Source: Paralithodes platypus
Lineage: Eukaryota; Arthropoda; Malacostraca; Decapoda; Lithodidae
Direction: 5' to 3'
DNA: 64,000 bases
Assembly: GCA_032716605.1 (NCBI GenBank)
Contig: CM064518.1
Span: forward strand, 44,734,165-44,798,164
Positions 1 to 10,719 of this stretch are shown here, piece by piece. The notes beneath the pieces were generated by a model, which worked only from the letters and a program-made list of their open reading frames with translations, was not told the DNA's origin and searched no databases. Numbering within the stretch: position 1 is the stretch's first letter; the number at the start of each line of letters is the position of its first letter. The position numbers and the translations under genes were made by a program.

Positions 1-75
1 CCATTATAATATAGTCGTCTATTAATAGCCAGTATAAACTGTCAAAATGCATCATCATCCTCTCAAAGGGTAAAT
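1..75. repeat. Right half of a family-Y hairpin element (TTAA-flanked)
   Basis: The window opens inside a copy of the hairpin family described here as Y. It shows the typical right arm: a tagtcgtctattaatagcc motif, then a purine-rich end close to tcaaagggtaaa. The left arm is outside the window. Compare the complete copies at 50171-50392 and 42545-42758. Confidence 0.6.
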
Positions 76-168
76 TACGATAGATGTTATCCATTTCATA
101 CCTAGTGGTCTGACCTAAACTGCAGAAAATTGTCTAATAATGGCCAGAACATAATGAAAACTCGGAAT

Positions 169-305
169 GGGTATTTGCACCCGATCGTGAAAATACCACG
201 GTATTTTCACCCGACCGTGAAAATACCAAGAGCGGTATTTTCACCCGACAGTGAAAATAACACTACAGTAGGCTATTTGCACCCGATCGTCGTTTTATGC
301 ATCGT
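169..305. repeat. Tandem self-complementary repeat, about 3 units
   Basis: A unit built on ggtattttcacccgac followed by its own inverse, gtgaaaatacc, occurs about three times, with outer copies reading tatttgcacccgatcgt. Every unit can fold back on itself, and units can also pair with each other. No coding function is visible. The next 330 bases (306-641) show no recognisable feature. Confidence 0.7.
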
Positions 306-689
306 CTTATATATATTTCGATACAGACGTAAATATAGCAAAACGAACGGTAGGCTATAACAAGTGAAACTGACAAATATAGAATAATATAGGCCTATGT
401 GAAGCAGTGAGCGGAATATCTTCTTTTTCACAAATTATCACTCCCACATCCCCTTTCTCGTAGCCAGAGTTCACATAGATCATCGCACCAACCCTATGAC
501 CTCTAACGATATTTTTTTTCTTCCAAGAAACTATAAATTATAGGCAGAGTTTAACAGCGGTTTTAACGGTCAGTTGTGGTACGAGTGTCCACCTCGAAAG
601 GATTGAATTCTTAAAAGAGGCTATTAATTAAGGCTTGGGAAATGCATGCAACGGTTGCAATAACATATCCTCTTGCCACAATCGACAAT

Positions 690-1035
690 ATATATCAACA
701 AACATATCTCAGTCACCAACACCAACAAACACATCTCAGTCACCAACAAACACATCTCAAGTCACCAACACCAACAAACACATCTCAGTCACCAACAAAC
801 ATATCTCAGTCACAAACACATCTGTCACCAACAAACATATCTCAGTCACCAACACCAACAAACACATCTCAGTCACCAACAAACACATCTCAGTCACCAA
901 CAAACATATATCAGTCACCAAGACCAACAAACACATCTCAGTCACCAACAAACACATCTCAGTCACCAACAAACATATCTCAGTCACAAACACCAACAAA
1001 CACATCTCAGTCACCAACACCAACAATCATCGTAT
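690..1035. repeat. Minisatellite, unit about 21-27 bp (acatctcagtcaccaac)
   Basis: Roughly 14 head-to-tail copies of an acaaacacatctcagtcacc unit, alternating with longer units that carry an extra ccaacaccaac. Several frames stay open only because the unit lacks stops, so the Thr/Ser/His-rich open frames here are artefacts rather than genes. Confidence 0.9.
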
Positions 1036-1050
1036 CTTGAAAAGGTTACG

Positions 1051-1108
1051 TATTATTATGTTCCTTCCAACAACCAACAATACTCCTAAAATCGATTAAT
1101 GAAATTTT
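1051..1108. repeat. 58-bp segment shared with 27737-27794
   Basis: The sequence from ttattatgttccttccaac through aaaatcgattaatgaaat recurs almost unchanged at 27737-27794, inside the last CBS intron. In both places unrelated DNA follows, so this is a short dispersed repeat of unknown type. Confidence 0.7.
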
Positions 1109-2600
1109 ATATCACAAATATCTCACCTTATTTTAGCCTAGGCCTATTTCCTTCGAAATCTCCTGCCAGATCGTCCGCTATTCGTCAAACGCCACTTCTA
1201 GACTCTTTCCGCACTTCTGGCACAGGAATATCGCTCACAAAAAGCAAAAATAATTACGGGAAGAGCGACGCGTCTTTACCAGGTGTCTTCGTCAATGGGA
1301 ATTAATCGAGTCTAGGCTATAGTTCTTCACCTGGACACTTCTCGATTGATAATGTGTAGGGCTTGCGCATATCACACTTGCATACGAGAACAGAAACACA
1401 CGGCTTAAAAATCGACTAAACTATTAACCGTTAGTCAATATCAGTACGTTGATTTGTGATTGTGAAAATAATTATGACGAACCCCTAGTTTAATATGGAT
1501 GGTGATTTGACTTAATTGCCTCTCTGGGTATCCAGCCAAGACGGCCAAATGTCGCGCATTTCCCGCCAAAACCACCAAATGTCTCCCGTTTTCTGTGAAC
1601 ATGACATTGTATAACTTGGCTTAATTATTTTGAATAAACGATTCTATCATGTTTCATAATCACACAATTCCAAGGATGAAACCTATTCAAACTACAATGT
1701 CCATTGGGATCTGCTTGGTTTTAGGGGTATAATACTGAAGAACTTTCATCAATGTGTCCTAACAACATATAAATATAGCTTATCTAAGTTATTTAAATCG
1801 TATGCATGGTTACAGCTCAACATTTGGCTTAATCACTATCTGGTCAAGGGACTGCGATATATAAAATTAACAGAAAACGATACTTTCATCAAGAAATAGG
1901 CCTTGGAAGCGACCTCCCTCGACTCGTGACTATGACAAAACACTGCCTGTTTACCTGTAGGTTTATTGTTGGCGAGATTGGATTATTTCTTGATGTGCAC
2001 CACATCTTCAGGACCTTGTTCGATGTTTTGCAGAGCTTGAGTATTGACATGAACGGTTCTAAATAAGAATAACAGACCTGTCCACGAGCGTGTGTGATTG
2101 GGACAAGTATCCAATGTTTACATTACATACAATGTCGTCACACCTCGCACCGTCGCACGATTCACACGAATCAGCTGGAACTCTCTCAACTGACGGTCCA
2201 GTACATATTACAGTATATTCATGCCAAGTTATGACCCTGTAGTAAACTTCGGGTTTTCTTTCATCCCTGTAATTCACCTTTAAGGGGAGATGGGTTGTTT
2301 TCCTAGATGTAACTCATGTTCAGTCCCACCAGCTCCCAGATTCCAAGATGTGTCCAAGACTATAAATATATAGGCTAGGCCTACTTGTACTGTAGAATGA
2401 ATGAATGATGAAAGTATATTCGTCATTCCTGGTGGCGTTGGACCAAAATACTGTGTCGTGGACTGGTTATTAATGGTATACCGTAGTATTTGTATCGTTC
2501 ATAACGGAGGGATATTTTGCAAGGCTATATATAAATATATATATATACAGTATATATATATATATATAGGCCTATACTGTATATTTTGTTTCTTTATGTG
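1109..2600. other. Unassigned AT-rich sequence
   Basis: No gene recognised. The short open frames have no family features. A solo end of the TTAAGGGGAG family (X) lies at about 2280-2301, and a TA-rich microsatellite at about 2525-2572. Confidence 0.5.
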
Positions 2601-2603
2601 AGT

Positions 2604-3917
2604 GAGGGAGTCAAAAGGCAGAACTGCCTGTAGCAAGTGCCTTCCCCAGAGTTGAAAGAGTGACAGGGCCAAAATCAAGGGACGTTCGAGCCAAAATGCC
2701 TGGACACAGAGTTTGAAGCAATTTAAGTCATATGATGAGGGAAATACTGATTCTGGGAGAAAGTTCCAGAGCTCAGCTGTTGAATAGAAGATTGAAAATA
2801 ACGTTTCACTCTTGGGTTGGAGAGTTGCACAGAGTAGGGGTGCTACGTGCTCTACGAAGAAGGGGTGGTATAGACCGAGAGACTCAGAGGAACACTGATT
2901 ATTGTAATAGCGGTAGAATAGTGAGAAAGATGCAACATTGCGGCAAAGAGTTGGTGAGTGGGCGCGAGTTAATGAAACGAAAGGCTTTCTTTTCTACTTT
3001 GTCTAGAAGTGCTGTGTAAGAGGATCCTCCCCACACATGTGAACAATACTCAATACATGGACGCACTGTGCCCGTTTAGAGAAAGAAGCTGTGCAGGGGT
3101 AAAGAACCCCCAGAGGCGGTTGAGCACATCCAACTTCTGGGAAGCTGTTTTAGCAAGAGTAGTAATATGATCTTTCCAAGAGAGATCTGAAGAAAAAGAG
3201 ACGAGAATATTAAGAGTAGAGGGTTAAAAAATAAAATAAAAAGGAAATTAGAGACAAAGGGACAGATGGAGGGATAGAAACCGAAGGAGGGTAGTTTGGA
3301 AATGAGGAATTTGTGCCAGACTCTATAGAAGGCCTTCACTATGTCTAGCGCAACAGAAAAAAGTCTCACCAAACTCCTGAATGGAGGATGACCAAGAGTT
3401 AATAAGATAAGAAAGAAGATCACCAGTAGAGGCTAGAGCGGCCTTTAAGGAAACCATACTGGCGGTCTGAGAGTAGGTCAATGGAAGTTAAATGCTCAAG
3501 AAGTTTTGAGGTAAGAAAAGTTTCAAAAACTTTAGAGATGCAAGAAGTGAGAGCAATTGGACGATAGTTGGAGGGTTGAGAGCGGTCACCCTTCTTTGGG
3601 ACAGGTTGAATGAGAGCAAACTTCCAGCAAGAAAGGAAGACGTTAGAGCAGAGATGAAAGAGTTTGCCTAGGCAGGGAGTTAGCACGGAAGCACAGTTCT
3701 TAAGTACAACAGGAAGAACATCGTCCGGTCCATACGCCTTCTTAGTATTAAGCCCAGAGAGGGTGGAAAGTACATCCTTGGGACCTTGGAAGAGATTATG
3801 ATGTAAGGCATAAGTAGGAGAGAGGGGGGTGGAGAGGGAGGAATATAGATACACTACAGTATATGTTTGGAGTTCGTTTTGTTCTTTTAGGGAAAACCTT
3901 GCACATTTGTCACGCAC
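2604..3917 (-). pseudogene. Broken non-LTR retrotransposon (jockey/CR1-type) reverse transcriptase
   Basis: Minus-strand remnant of a LINE polyprotein. The first segment (about 3917-3420) reads LNTKKAYGPDDVLP, then LIQPVPKKGDRS, then SNYRPIALTSCISKVFE and LLSDRQYGFLKGRS, which are the fingers/palm motifs of non-LTR reverse transcriptases. The frame then shifts: VALDIVKAFYRVWHK (catalytic block A, where the first Asp survives) continues in another frame from about 3370, degenerating after about 3270. The C-terminal tail region is detectable to about 2650 (minus-strand match to the usual DKVESKAFRLINSPPLTNSL block near 2980). Several frameshifts and the lost YADD box mean it is dead. A related 3' end lies at 25540-25640. 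Confidence 0.8.
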
Positions 3918-4339
3918 TTCTAATAATTGGGATGGTCACGAGGGCTGATGATTTATGACCCCAAGAACTGTAGCACCATTGAGGTTGGTGTTGTGCAAAT
4001 ACGGCTGGGGTACTTTGTTAAGTCATGCTGCGGCACAGTTATCACAATACCAAATTCAGCCTCAGTAATGGTATGGTGGGGCGGTGTTATGTCAGAACTT
4101 GTACTACAGTCCAACTGCTGAAAGGTAATTCTGTCTGAGCCATTACAATGTAATGGAAAAGGGTGTTAAACCATTGTACTGTATGTCTGTATATCATCAG
4201 GCAAGGTGATGGTTGTAGACACCAGGTATCAATAAAACATTAGGCTGTCCATAATGCAGTTGGGTCTAATTACTGTACATGATTAGATTGATATCCAAAA
4301 TTCGAAAATGGATATTAATTGTAATTGTGTACATAGCCT
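3918..4339. other. Unassigned sequence
   Basis: Nothing recognised. Short open frames are not supported by any motif. Confidence 0.4.
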
Positions 4340-4450
4340 TTAATTGTGTTGGTGGTGTAATGGATTAGATGCTTATGTTCTGGGTGTGGTGTCCTTCGAA
4401 TCCCGGGAGGACCATATGCTTTCATTAATTTATTCAAGTGTACAGTATTG
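4340..4450 (+). repeat. SINE-like repeat, family B (tRNA-like head)
   Basis: Contains ggtgtaatggattagatg followed by a box-B-like segment (cgaatcccgggaggacc) and catatgctttcatt. The same order occurs at 30120-30240 and 31138-31265. The spacing of an A-box-like and a B-box-like element suggests a tRNA-derived SINE. Confidence 0.6.
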
Positions 4451-4698
4451 GGGTTTGTAATGGAGGATTAATGTTAAGAAAAGGGTGTACCTTAATAACT
4501 CCTGAGGATATTTTTAGGTAGAATTTGTTGTTGCCTCCAGTATATTTTTCCATGTTAACAACAGAAAAACCTTCCTTTGCACTTGTGTGGAACAGTGGTA
4601 GCTAAATTATAAACTTGTATGTTGGCAGTCTGGGATAGAAAAGTGCATATTTGACATTCATCCTAATGGCCTCCAAACCCCTGACTGCAATGGCAGAA

Positions 4699-4767
4699 AA
4701 CATATGTGCAGTTCGGGGCTGTTCGGCCAGGCAGCCTAGGGAACGACAACAACAACATATGTGCAGT
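4699..4767. mobile_element. 41-bp 3' end of an (AAC)-tailed retroelement with 14-bp target duplication
   Basis: A short tail fragment (4713-4753: ggctgttcggccaggcagc, then acaacaac) is flanked by identical 14-bp repeats aacatatgtgcagt at 4699-4712 and 4754-4767. The same sequence ends the larger copies at 35388-35905 and 42080-42308. Extreme 5' truncation plus a target duplication is the signature of target-primed reverse transcription. Confidence 0.8.
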
Positions 4768-4803
4768 AGACCAGTGCCTCATTTACTATGTGAATGTTTG
4801 TAC

Positions 4804-4862
4804 CTGATCCGCATGATGGAGCACGCGTCCTCGGAGCGGCTGCAGTCGCGCCGGGCAATTAT
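4804..4862 (-). other. Possible 59-nt coding exon, gene unknown
   Basis: A small GC-rich island in AT-rich DNA. On the minus strand it lies between a splice acceptor (gtgtattcag) and a donor (atcag|gtacaa). One frame reads IIARRDCSRSEDACSIMRI; a second frame is also open, so the frame is not fixed. I do not recognise the protein and see no partner exon nearby. It could be an exon of an unrelated minus-strand gene downstream of CBS, or chance. Confidence 0.25.
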
Positions 4863-5087
4863 CTGAATACACTGGTAAAAAACAACATTTATGACCACAG
4901 CCACTTCAACAGTACAGTAACATACTAACATTCAACATTCATGTCAGACATTACTTACAAACTAAACACCTTGCCTAGGCAGGATAAGGCTGTTGTATGA
5001 AAACAAAAATAATCTTGTTAAGTTTTGATAGAACTTGTGAGTCAAAGGGTTGAGAGCATATTTACCTTCTATCCTAAGCTCCATAAA

Positions 5088-5370
5088 ATATTCTAATGCA
5101 AGCCAGAATTATAATGTAAGACTTGCAAAATACACAAACCAAAACTTGGACGAACACAGTAAAAAGACAAAACAACTAATCAAAATCGCTATGTGGAAAC
5201 AACGCTTAAGCAAAATAATAATTTATAAATAAAAGAACACAATCCACCACATAGGGTGTACATTACTACAGGAGCAAGTTAATCTGTTTCCCAAGAAAAC
5301 TAATCGCACATATAACAACACACTATCGTCACGTTCAAGGAATTAGTCAATTTGGGAATTCAAGAGACTG
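5088..5370. repeat. Family-R repeat, diverged partial copy
   Basis: Begins with attataatgtaagacttgca and runs through aaaatcgctatgtggaaaca, ccaccacatagggtgtac and actatcgtcacgtt, matching the first part of the long R copy at 7216-8094 with scattered differences. Confidence 0.8.
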
Positions 5371-5604
5371 ACACATCATAATACTGGAGGGGTTAAACTA
5401 GTAGATTGCTGAAATAGGAAATGGTTAGACAGTACTGTATAGGAAAGAAAACTACTGTAAATTTAAATTTATTTTGTATTGTAGGTCAAATCAAGTTACA
5501 AAAATAGTGATTGTAGTTAATATCAAATTGTTTGTTTACAACCGCTACATACATGCACTTTGCTACATACAGTAATGAAGAAAAAATGGCTACCCACAAT
5601 GTTA

Positions 5605-6265
5605 AGGGGGATTTACACCAGGGTCTTTTCACGCAACTTTTATCCGCAACTATGATTTGGCAGCTCCTGAGATGTATTTGATATACTGTATTAGAAGGCT
5701 GTCACTTATATTAATCTACTGTACTATCATATTAGTTGCTGATGTCAGTGCAAAACATACTTAACTCTCAGCTGTAGCACGGTTCACTATCGCGTTTCTT
5801 TGCAATCAGATACACCCCAAAACTGCCAAATCATGAGTATAGTGCACCTGAAATCACTATAACACACCAGGAACGAGGTGGAATAAAAAAAAAAAGTTTG
5901 AAAAGTGTGAAGATATCGGGCGAGGCAGCAAGTGAGAACAAGTTGGCCACATGTGAAAACCCAGAGTTCCTAAGAAATACTATTAAATCAGGTCAATATA
6001 CTGTACTCATATTATAACAGTGTTAGGTGTAAAAAAGTAGGCACAAAAAGTGGCAAAAGTAGGCAAAAAAGGTTGGCAAATTAGGTGCCTGGCCAACGAT
6101 TCAAATACCCATTGGTTCTTCAGTAAGCTATCACGCATTACCGCTAACGCATGCTCTACCGGAACAATTAGCCGCAGTAGCCGAGGGTTGAGTGTTGTGT
6201 CAAAATGTTGCCCAAAATAAGTCAAAAGTTGCGGGATAAAGCGCTTGTGTAAATGCTCCGTTACT
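5605..6265. mobile_element. Non-autonomous DNA element with about 40-bp imperfect terminal inverted repeats
   Basis: The left end (ggatttacaccagggtc, then cacgcaacttttatccgc) is repeated inverted at the right end (gttgcgggataaagcgc, then gtgtaaatgctcc). A tRNA-like stretch lies inside on the minus strand at about 6088-6180, with a ggtagagcatgc A-box-like element and tttgaatcgttgg further on. No transposase is visible. Confidence 0.5.
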
Positions 6266-6747
6266 ATGATCTACAATAATAATACAAAAATTTCAATGGT
6301 TCAATACAAATTATAAATACATACTAACTTCCTTTTTTTTCAATTCGTGTAAGTACATTGTCGTAAAAATAATAAGTATTGCACACTCGACATCTGATAC
6401 TACGCATTAAAAACAACATACAGAAAGTACTTTGTTTTGTGAGGCTAAAACTATCAGGCAGGAGAATGGGAAAGCTCACATTATTTCTATTATTTTCCAG
6501 TTTACAGTATTTGCTATTCAAAAATATCCTTTAAAAACAATGTGAGAACTCTCCCGGTATTCTACGCCCTTGCTGAATATCAAGTGCAGTACAGTTAAAA
6601 ATGTTATTGTAGTTTTCATTGGATCATTAAAAAATACATAATAATAATAATTAGTGATGAAAAATGCATTGCAATGAAATATCCTTAATTAAACAATAAA
6701 ATAAAACACATTTCATCTATCACAATATAATGTAATTAAAAAAAAAT

Positions 6748-6810
6748 CTATCTATTGCTAGACGACAGAATCCCCAAGAGGGGATGGCCGCAAATGAATC
6801 GCCCTCATAT
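6748..6810 (-). mobile_element. Tail fragment of the RTE-like LINE
   Basis: Minus-strand match to the last residues and tail of the LINE at 19391-20156: the frame ends RPSPLGDSVV-stop (compare GHPFGDHGVRQ-stop), followed by the ATAG-type tail (tctatctattgc on the plus strand). The rest is lost. Bases 6811-7215 show no recognised feature. Confidence 0.65.
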
Positions 6811-7215
6811 GCTTCCGTATACGGAGGTAACTCATATGATTATCTAGCAAGTTTCTGTTCACTGGGGAGGGTCGCTGAAGCCTGACCACCCATTCGTGTG
6901 TATAGTGTTGGGGGGTGCATGTGGAATTATATTGTAGCCTACTGTTGGAATGGCTGTGGATATGAATGTACTGTAGTCTGTAACCTGTGTAATCAGTTTG
7001 ATTATGTTGATCAGGTGCTAGCATATACAACTATACTTGCGACACTGGTCAACCAAAGCTCTAATGTCCACCAGCGCAGCTACAGGCATGGAAAGCCATG
7101 CTCGTACATCAATAATCATATGGCGTTCCGGCCGGGAAGCAAACCTTCCATGTACGAGTGAAGTGCGGTAACACTTAGCCACGCTGGCTCCATAGTCGCT
7201 ATCCAATTTCATTCA

Positions 7216-8094
7216 ATTAAAATGTAAAACTTGCAAACTAAACAAACCAAAATTGGGACAAGGACAATATAAAGTCAAATTAAATTATCAAAATCGCTAT
7301 GTGGAAACAACGCTTACTAAAATGAAAATTATTAAATAAAAGAACACAATCCACCACATAGGGTGTACATCACTACATGAGCAAGTTAATCTGTTTCCCA
7401 AGCAAACCAATCGCACATATAACAACGCACTATCGTCACGTTAAAGGAAGTAGTCAAGTTTGGGAAGTCCGGGACGTTCTGGCAAATTTTACTAAACTCT
7501 GCATGAATAAAGAAACTACATGTTAAATGTCAAAATATTATTTAAAATCAAATTTGCAACATGACAAGACATTAACAATAGTAAAAAATACAAATATTGA
7601 TAAGATATCTATACTATTACAAAATAATATATAAAATACAGTACAGCACTCACTAACGATAGTGCTATCGGGTAGGTACCTGTAAGCATAGCATGCTTCA
7701 AGTGACCCCTATCAATAACTACCCTACAAATAACCTACATTTATAGCACAAATAAACTAAGGAAATCGCAAAAGTAAGCAATTGATACTATCGACAATGA
7801 ATACATATAATATAAAGAGAAATAATTGCAAAATATGAAGTAACAACAGATTTAAACAAAGAGTACTCTTTTAACAAGAACAATAAATTTAAAAAATCAT
7901 CAATATTAATAATAATAATAATAATAATAGAAAAAGAAAAAGAAAAAGATAAACAATAAATACAGACAAAAAGTAAGCAGAGGTTATACAAGAAACTTCA
8001 AGTTAAAAATGCTTGATTAAAATTATTGATGTCAAATTTTAGAATACAGTCACAATAATTGACCCTAAAAAGATTAAATTTATGGAACAATTTA
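7216..8094 (+). repeat. Long family-R repeat, copy 1 (about 0.88 kb)
   Basis: Nearly identical to the inverted copy at 21573-22449 and, over its first 300 bp, to 53085-53395. It starts at a TTAAAATGTAAAACTTGC end and finishes near ggaacaatttac. Most other copies in the window keep the same TTAAAATG end but differ in length, as expected if that end is the 3' end of a retroelement. No coding capacity is seen. It contains an (AAT)n run and an AAAAAG-rich run. Confidence 0.85.
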
Positions 8095-8152
8095 CTTGCC
8101 TCATTCAATAGAGAGCACGACAAATAATACTGTACTGTAATAGTAAATACAG

Positions 8153-8920
8153 TACAGTGGGCCCCACAAGGGTGCGGTTACCTAAGTCCGAGACATGCGC
8201 GCACCCTTGTAAAACGCACCCTTGGAGCTTAAGAACCTATGGGAAATTCACTATGTAGTCCGGGGACTCTTCAAACTTACCCTTTTTTCGCCCAATAACC
8301 CCTGAAAAACATGAACTAAGGAAAGAATACCTGCACAGTATAGAAATGTGATTAGATATTAGATAGAATAGGGGTATTACACTCACTTTGGATGGTTTAT
8401 GTATGCGTGGAGGTTGGGATGTTGGTCTTACTGAGGGTCCGAGGCTGCCCCCATGCCCACACCAAAATGTCTACCCACATTTGCCTGTTTCGCACCTCTA
8501 GCCAACATGTCTAGTAACTGTGTTTTCTGTTCTAAATCAAGAACTTTCACTTTTGTTTTGGTGGGTAACACGATCGCCCTGGGCGGTGGGTTAGGGGCAG
8601 CAGGTGTAAAATGCCCCCATGTGGGCATGGGGGCAGCCTCGGACCCTCAGTAAGACCAACATCCCAACCTCCATGCATACATAAACCATCCAAAGTGAGT
8701 GTAATACCCATATTCTATCTAATATCTAATCACATTTCTATACTGTACAGGTATTCTTTCCTTAGTTCATGTTTTTCAGGAGTTATTGGGCGAAAAAAAC
8801 GCACGCTTTGCTTTTTTCGCGCTTTTTTCGCACCCTTGGATTATAAGCACCACACGGACATCTGCCGCACGGTTGGAGAATCGCACCCTTTTAGTGCGCA
8901 CCCTTGCGGGGCCGACTGTA
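8153..8920. mobile_element. pogo/Tigger-like DNA transposon relic with giant inverted arms
   Basis: Ends at TA-CAGTGGGCCCC on the left and its inverse ggggccgactgTA on the right, the TA-CAGT end type of pogo/Tigger elements. The arms (about 8153-8460 and 8618-8920) are long near-perfect inverses of each other, including caagggtgcg and the ggttgggatgttggtc block. The loop encodes a transposase fragment (8458-8553). Confidence 0.75.
8458..8553 (-). pseudogene. N-terminal fragment of a pogo/Tigger-type transposase
   Basis: Reads KVKVLDLEQKTQLLDML then QANVGRHFGV. This is the first helix-turn-helix (Pipsqueak/CENP-B type) of Tigger-like transposases, whose usual form is a Lys-rich start, LxLEQK, then a GxxxxxIAxxFGV turn. 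The frame then runs into the inverted arm, and no DDE domain is present, so the element is non-autonomous. Confidence 0.65.
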
Positions 8921-9014
8921 CTTCAATGATCTTGTATGCAAAGGAGGATCTATATTCTATAAATACAAATCAATTAGCTGTTGAATATATTTTAAGTATT
9001 AAAATCCTTGGACT

Positions 9015-9496
9015 TTAACACCTAACGAGCGGCCTAGGCGGTAATTTATATGTACCGCCCAGCGGGGTGTTTTTACCCTAAATAGGGTTGTTTATGTGAT
9101 CATTTTCATGCCTAAATAAGACCCAGAGCGTAAAATAAGTATCTATCCCTGAAAGGGCATAAACAGAGCTTTCCAATGACACCCCAACCATTCTTGTGCG
9201 ACCGTTAGTTTTCTTGCAACGATCGCGCAACACGAGTGCAAAAACCATGTAATTAGGTACTTTCCCTACATAATTCCCTGTGTAGCGAGTGTGAGGGGGG
9301 AAGGGAGGGTGGTTTTCACTTCAGTTGGCCCACCGCGGTGGTGTGCGTCGGTCATAGCCTTACTACGCTCCTCACACCGCTCAGCTCTCTCTCTCTGCAA
9401 CATTACGTGCTGAAAATGGCACACAAGTTGTGAACCGCCACTTAGTCCAAATTTCTTTCACACGACATAAGTTGCGCGCCGCCAATAAAGGGTTAA
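9015..9496. mobile_element. TTAA-bounded 482-bp element
   Basis: Bounded by TTAA at 9015-9018 (then cacctaacgagcggcc) and at 9493-9496 (preceded by gccaataaaggg). It is GC-richer than its surroundings. Its left end resembles the inverted right end of the TTAA insertion at 20278-20884, so the two are probably related. No coding region is seen. Confidence 0.5.
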
Positions 9497-9894
9497 GCAT
9501 TCTTCAACTATTGTTGTTTACAAAGCATGAAATTATTATTAAATAGCAGTAAAAATGTAAGTAAGGTAAAATAGTCACTGTTAGGATAGTTTGATGACAC
9601 ATTTCTGTTCAGTCATTACAGTATTATTAAACATACTAAAGTGTGCTTTGTCTTTAGCGCTAACATGGCCTAAACAATACAATTTCATGTTCATTTTTCT
9701 GCATTCCTTCTCACTCATTAGAAGAAAAAATACAATAAAACAAAACACGATGGAGTTACGGTTCACTTAGCTCCCATGGCTGTCTCTGGCAAGGTGTCAA
9801 ACAAGAGACCTACAGTATTCCCTTATTTTTAGTCATCATTGCTACATCTAGTAATAATTATGTCCAGTTCTTATTATAAATGATAAATGTCAAA

Positions 9895-10100
9895 AATAAA
9901 ATGGCCAAAACCAGGCAACTTCAAATATCAATTGTCATGTATTCTTTCAAAACAAGGCAACTTCATATATAAATGTTCATGTATTCCTTAAAAAACAAGG
10001 CAACTTCATATATAAATTGTCCTGTATTCTTTAAAAAAACAAGGCAACTTCATATAAAAGTTGTCCTGTCACTTCATGTATAAATTATCCTGTATTCTTT
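9895..10100. repeat. Tandem repeat, unit about 42 bp (aaggcaacttcatatataaa)
   Basis: Four to five copies of an acaaggcaacttcatat unit followed by tgtcctgtattcttt, drifting towards the right end. Bases 9497-9894 hold nothing recognised. Confidence 0.85.
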
Positions 10101-10189
10101 CAAAATAATATAAATTTTCCTGTATTCCTTCTCATAATCCTTCCAGTCTGACAACCAAATGATCCCGGTTTTGACAGCCGGGTCTCTGT

Positions 10190-10320
10190 CTGTCTTGATA
10201 GCGTAATGCATAAGTGCGCGGAATTTTGGTGCGAGTATCCTAGGTTCGAGTCCTTGGAGTGCCACATGAAATTGTTGATTTCATTAATTGAGTTTAGAAG
10301 TGAAGTTGGTTGGTGAAAAA
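10190..10320 (+). repeat. tRNA-derived SINE, family A, plus-strand copy
   Basis: tRNA-like head with tgatagcgtaatgcataag and a clear B box (ggttcgagtcc) followed by ttggagtgccacatg, then a body with gatttcattaattgag and gaagttggttggtg. Other copies: 63362-63510 (plus), 15040-15170 and 18010-18130 (minus). The cloverleaf is degenerate, so this is a SINE and not a functional tRNA gene. Confidence 0.75.
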
Positions 10321-10427
10321 ATATAATTATATATACACAATCTCTCCAGTGCTACCAACTTCCCACAACCTCTCCAGTGTTACCACAACCTTAGCTGAGG
10401 CAACGAACAGCAGGGTGGGTATTTATC

Positions 10428-10719
10428 TTAACCCCTTCAGCACCATAACGCCTTTTTACCTTTGATTCTGGCTAACGTTAGACCATTTTCAGCAGTTAAG
10501 AAGGACCTGTGTTTTTCAGAGGGTTTTTGAGATTGTGATTAGTTCTGTATTAGTTCTTTTGCCTTTATATTGTCTTGTCCTCGTTTTGGTTTGTTTATTT
10601 TGCGAGTTTTACATTATAACTACCCCTTCGAGTCCTAGATGTAGCCTATAAGCTGAAGAAAATTGTGCAAATGTAACCAGAATATGTTGACAATTACGTC
10701 ATTGTGCTGAAGGGGTTAA
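10428..10719. mobile_element. Family-Y hairpin element, TTAA ends
   Basis: TTAACCCCTTCAGCAC at the left and its inverse gtgctgaaggggTTAA at the right. Inner arms carry gattctggctaacgtt and the complementary gtaaccagaat block. A family-R fragment lies in the middle (about 10540-10620). Confidence 0.8.

Noticed and set aside
642..1099. Long Thr/Ser/His-rich open frames
   Set aside because: They follow a minisatellite in three frames at once; no start context or non-repeat coding part.
10195..10265. tRNA gene with box B ggttcgagtcc
   Set aside because: Repeated four times with the same 3' body and no proper cloverleaf, so a SINE.
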